From positions 1-6,305 of the forward strand of contig MNZL01000087.1 in NCBI GenBank assembly GCA_001873585.1: 6,305 bases of DNA, in the 5' to 3' direction. The position numbers and the translations under genes were made by a program. Every line of letters begins with the position of its first letter. Positions within the stretch are counted from its first letter, which is position 1. The stretch is from Rhodobacterales bacterium CG2_30_65_12 (GTDB taxonomy: Bacteria > Pseudomonadota > Alphaproteobacteria > Rhodobacterales > Rhodobacteraceae). The notes under the pieces are model-generated. The model searched no databases. It was given only the letters and a program-made list of their open reading frames with translations, and had not been told where the DNA came from. This document shows positions 6,090-6,305 of the stretch, piece after piece.

Positions 6090-6259
6090 TCCGCCTGGTG
6101 GCCGTCGAGTTCGCGCGCAGCCTTTTCGGCGCGGGCGCGCTGCAACGCCTTTTCGGCCTTCGTCCGGCCGAATTTCACTGCGTTCGCGTCGGCCTTCACG
6201 CGCGTCTTGGCGCGGGCCTTGTGCTTGCGGAACCGGGTTAGATTTGTGACCGTGCTCAT
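6086..6259 (-). CDS. DUF4169 family small basic protein
   Basis: A 57-aa, strongly basic protein (about 30% Lys plus Arg). It begins MSTVTNLTRFRKHKARAK and continues with VKFGRTKAEKA (28-38) and a C-terminal ELDGHQAE. This pattern (NL-x-RxRK near the start, FGRTKAEK, then LDGH) matches DUF4169 (PF13770) as I know it; no function is established. It is probably largely helical and has no signal or membrane segment. The stop TGA overlaps the ATG of the RHH gene by four bases, so the two are one translation unit. No clear Shine-Dalgarno precedes the ATG at 6259. The ATGs at 6270 and 6267 are in another frame and reach a stop after at most four codons. Confidence 0.85.
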   Translation of the reverse strand: MSTVTNLTRFRKHKARAKTRVKADANAVKFGRTKAEKALQRARAEKAARELDGHQAE

Positions 6260-6285
6260 CGGATCATCATGGCGCGTGCTTGCGC

Positions 6286-6305
6286 AAAAACAAAGCCCCC
6301 GCTTA
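6286..6305 (-). terminator. Possible 3' arm of an upstream terminator, cut by window edge
   Basis: Read on -, the window opens with TAAGCGGGGGCTTTGTTTTT: a GC-rich arm followed by a T-rich run, the typical right half of an intrinsic terminator. The matching left arm would lie beyond the window, so this is tentative. If correct, the DUF4169-RHH unit starts from its own promoter within the next about 25 bases. The alternative is that these bases are the end of an upstream coding frame, which is open to the edge and would stop at 6256. Confidence 0.35.

Overview
The window looks like an ordinary chromosomal segment of a GC-rich alphaproteobacterium, most likely of the Rhodobacterales/Paracoccaceae type. 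This rests on high GC in every frame, an AlaRS and a TypA/BipA of alphaproteobacterial character, and a DUF4169 gene overlapping an RHH_4 ribbon-helix-helix gene, a pair I associate with Rhodobacterales. I see no tRNA, rRNA, CRISPR array, insertion sequence or phage gene.

Layout. On the + strand, positions 1-2272 hold the 3' four fifths or more of alaS (alanyl-tRNA synthetase; the first 120-130 residues lie before the window). Three bases later comes a 95-aa DUF1330 protein (2276-2563), whose ribosome binding site lies within the last two sense codons of alaS, so the two are almost certainly co-transcribed. An 83-bp convergent gap (2564-2646) carries short GC-rich hairpins that can serve as a bidirectional terminator.

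Everything from 2647 to 6259 is on the - strand. In transcription order it is: DUF4169 (6259-6086), RHH_4 protein (6089-5868, ATGA overlap), a YitT-family membrane protein (5803-5189), a second YitT-family membrane protein (5150-4536), and typA/bipA (4470-2647). The gaps of 64, 38 and 65 bp allow read-through. However, a sigma70-like promoter sits directly before the second YitT gene and a hairpin lies in the typA leader, so there may be more than one transcription unit.

The genes do not form one pathway. alaS and typA are translation genes: tRNA charging, and a ribosome-associated GTPase used under stress or cold. The YitT pair are paralogues of unknown function, and the RHH protein is a small putative DNA-binding protein. 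The most noteworthy observations are: (i) the YitT pair, each 204 aa and alignable end to end without a gap at about 45% identity; (ii) the TTGACG-N17-TATTTT promoter before the second copy, placed so that the mRNA would be nearly leaderless and overlapped by an 18-bp palindrome ending in the start codon; (iii) a run of eight G in alaS at the linker to its C-Ala domain. I found no convincing previously undescribed system; these are local points to check.
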